DNA of 5,773 bases from Phycisphaerae bacterium (GTDB lineage Bacteria > Planctomycetota > Phycisphaerae > WQYP01): NCBI GenBank assembly GCA_013044065.1, contig JABEVA010000050.1:1-5773 (forward strand), read 5' to 3'. Positions 5,741 to 5,773 of the stretch are shown here, in pieces. The notes under the pieces were generated by a model. That model did no database searches. It was not told the origin of the DNA and saw nothing but the letters and a program-made list of their open reading frames with translations. The first letter of the stretch is position 1. Every line of letters begins with the position of its first letter. Made by a program: the position numbers and the translations under genes.

Positions 5741-5773
5741 TGTTGGCGAGGCCGTGTCATGAGCGGGTATCGA

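Larger units (their letters stand above)
5676..5773 (-). mobile_element. Possible remnant of an IS200-like/REP (PATE-type) element, extends past window
   Basis: Three items lie together: the GGGGTCAGGTAC repeat, a bulged palindrome at 5712-5740, and a minus-strand 15-codon ORF (ATG 5760, TAA 5715-5713) reading MTRPRQQLRRELADA. The first eight residues resemble the N-terminus of IS200-type (Y1) transposases as I remember them, and the frame then stops. This would suit an internally deleted, non-autonomous element whose transposase start has been joined to its end. The rest lies outside the window, and the eight-residue similarity is weak evidence. Confidence 0.3.

Overview
This GC-rich window probably comes from a free-living member of the Planctomycetes-Verrucomicrobia-Chlamydiae group, and may be an edge fragment of a (meta)genome contig. 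The reasons are a ThuA-like protein beside a glycosidase of a type common in those phyla, a proline/alanine-rich DUF748 protein, and the GGGGTCAGGTAC repeats that I associate with REP-type (IS200-like) transposase elements there. The assignment is an inference from gene content, with no marker gene in the window.

Layout, left to right. Positions 1-163 form a perfect 73-bp inverted repeat around a 17-nt spacer. It runs off the left edge and cuts into a coding region, so it looks more like a fold-back assembly or amplification artefact than biology. From 91 to 1860 (+) lies the C-terminal part of a DUF748 (AsmA/TamB-like) envelope protein. It converges, 43 bp apart, with a 669-aa putative glycoside hydrolase at 1904-3913 (-), which has a TIM-barrel-like N-terminal half and a GATase-like middle domain. 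A 49-codon ORF resembling a tiny lipoprotein ends 5 nt upstream of that start. Positions 4069-4344 are a divergent intergenic region with one promoter-like site facing each way, a 12-bp direct repeat, and a small hairpin in the leader of the rightward gene. That gene (4345-4902, +) encodes an unrecognised 185-aa cytoplasmic protein. A ThuA-like protein (4934-5611, -) converges on it.

The ThuA-like gene is bracketed by two same-orientation copies of a 15-bp AAAGGGGTCAGGTAC motif, one abutting the stop codon of the 185-aa gene and one just upstream of the ThuA promoter. Beyond the second copy there is a bulged palindrome and a 15-codon ORF that begins like an IS200-type transposase. Together these suggest a decayed, non-autonomous mobile element.

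The glycosidase and the ThuA-like protein are both plausible parts of carbohydrate turnover: the first would cleave a fucoside- or galactoside-like glycan, and the second belongs to a family found in sugar catabolism clusters. They are separate transcription units, and nothing in the window proves they act together. I did not find a clearly new multi-gene system. The most notable items are the repeat-bracketed ThuA gene, the orphan 185-aa protein with its own promoter, and the fold-back at the left edge.
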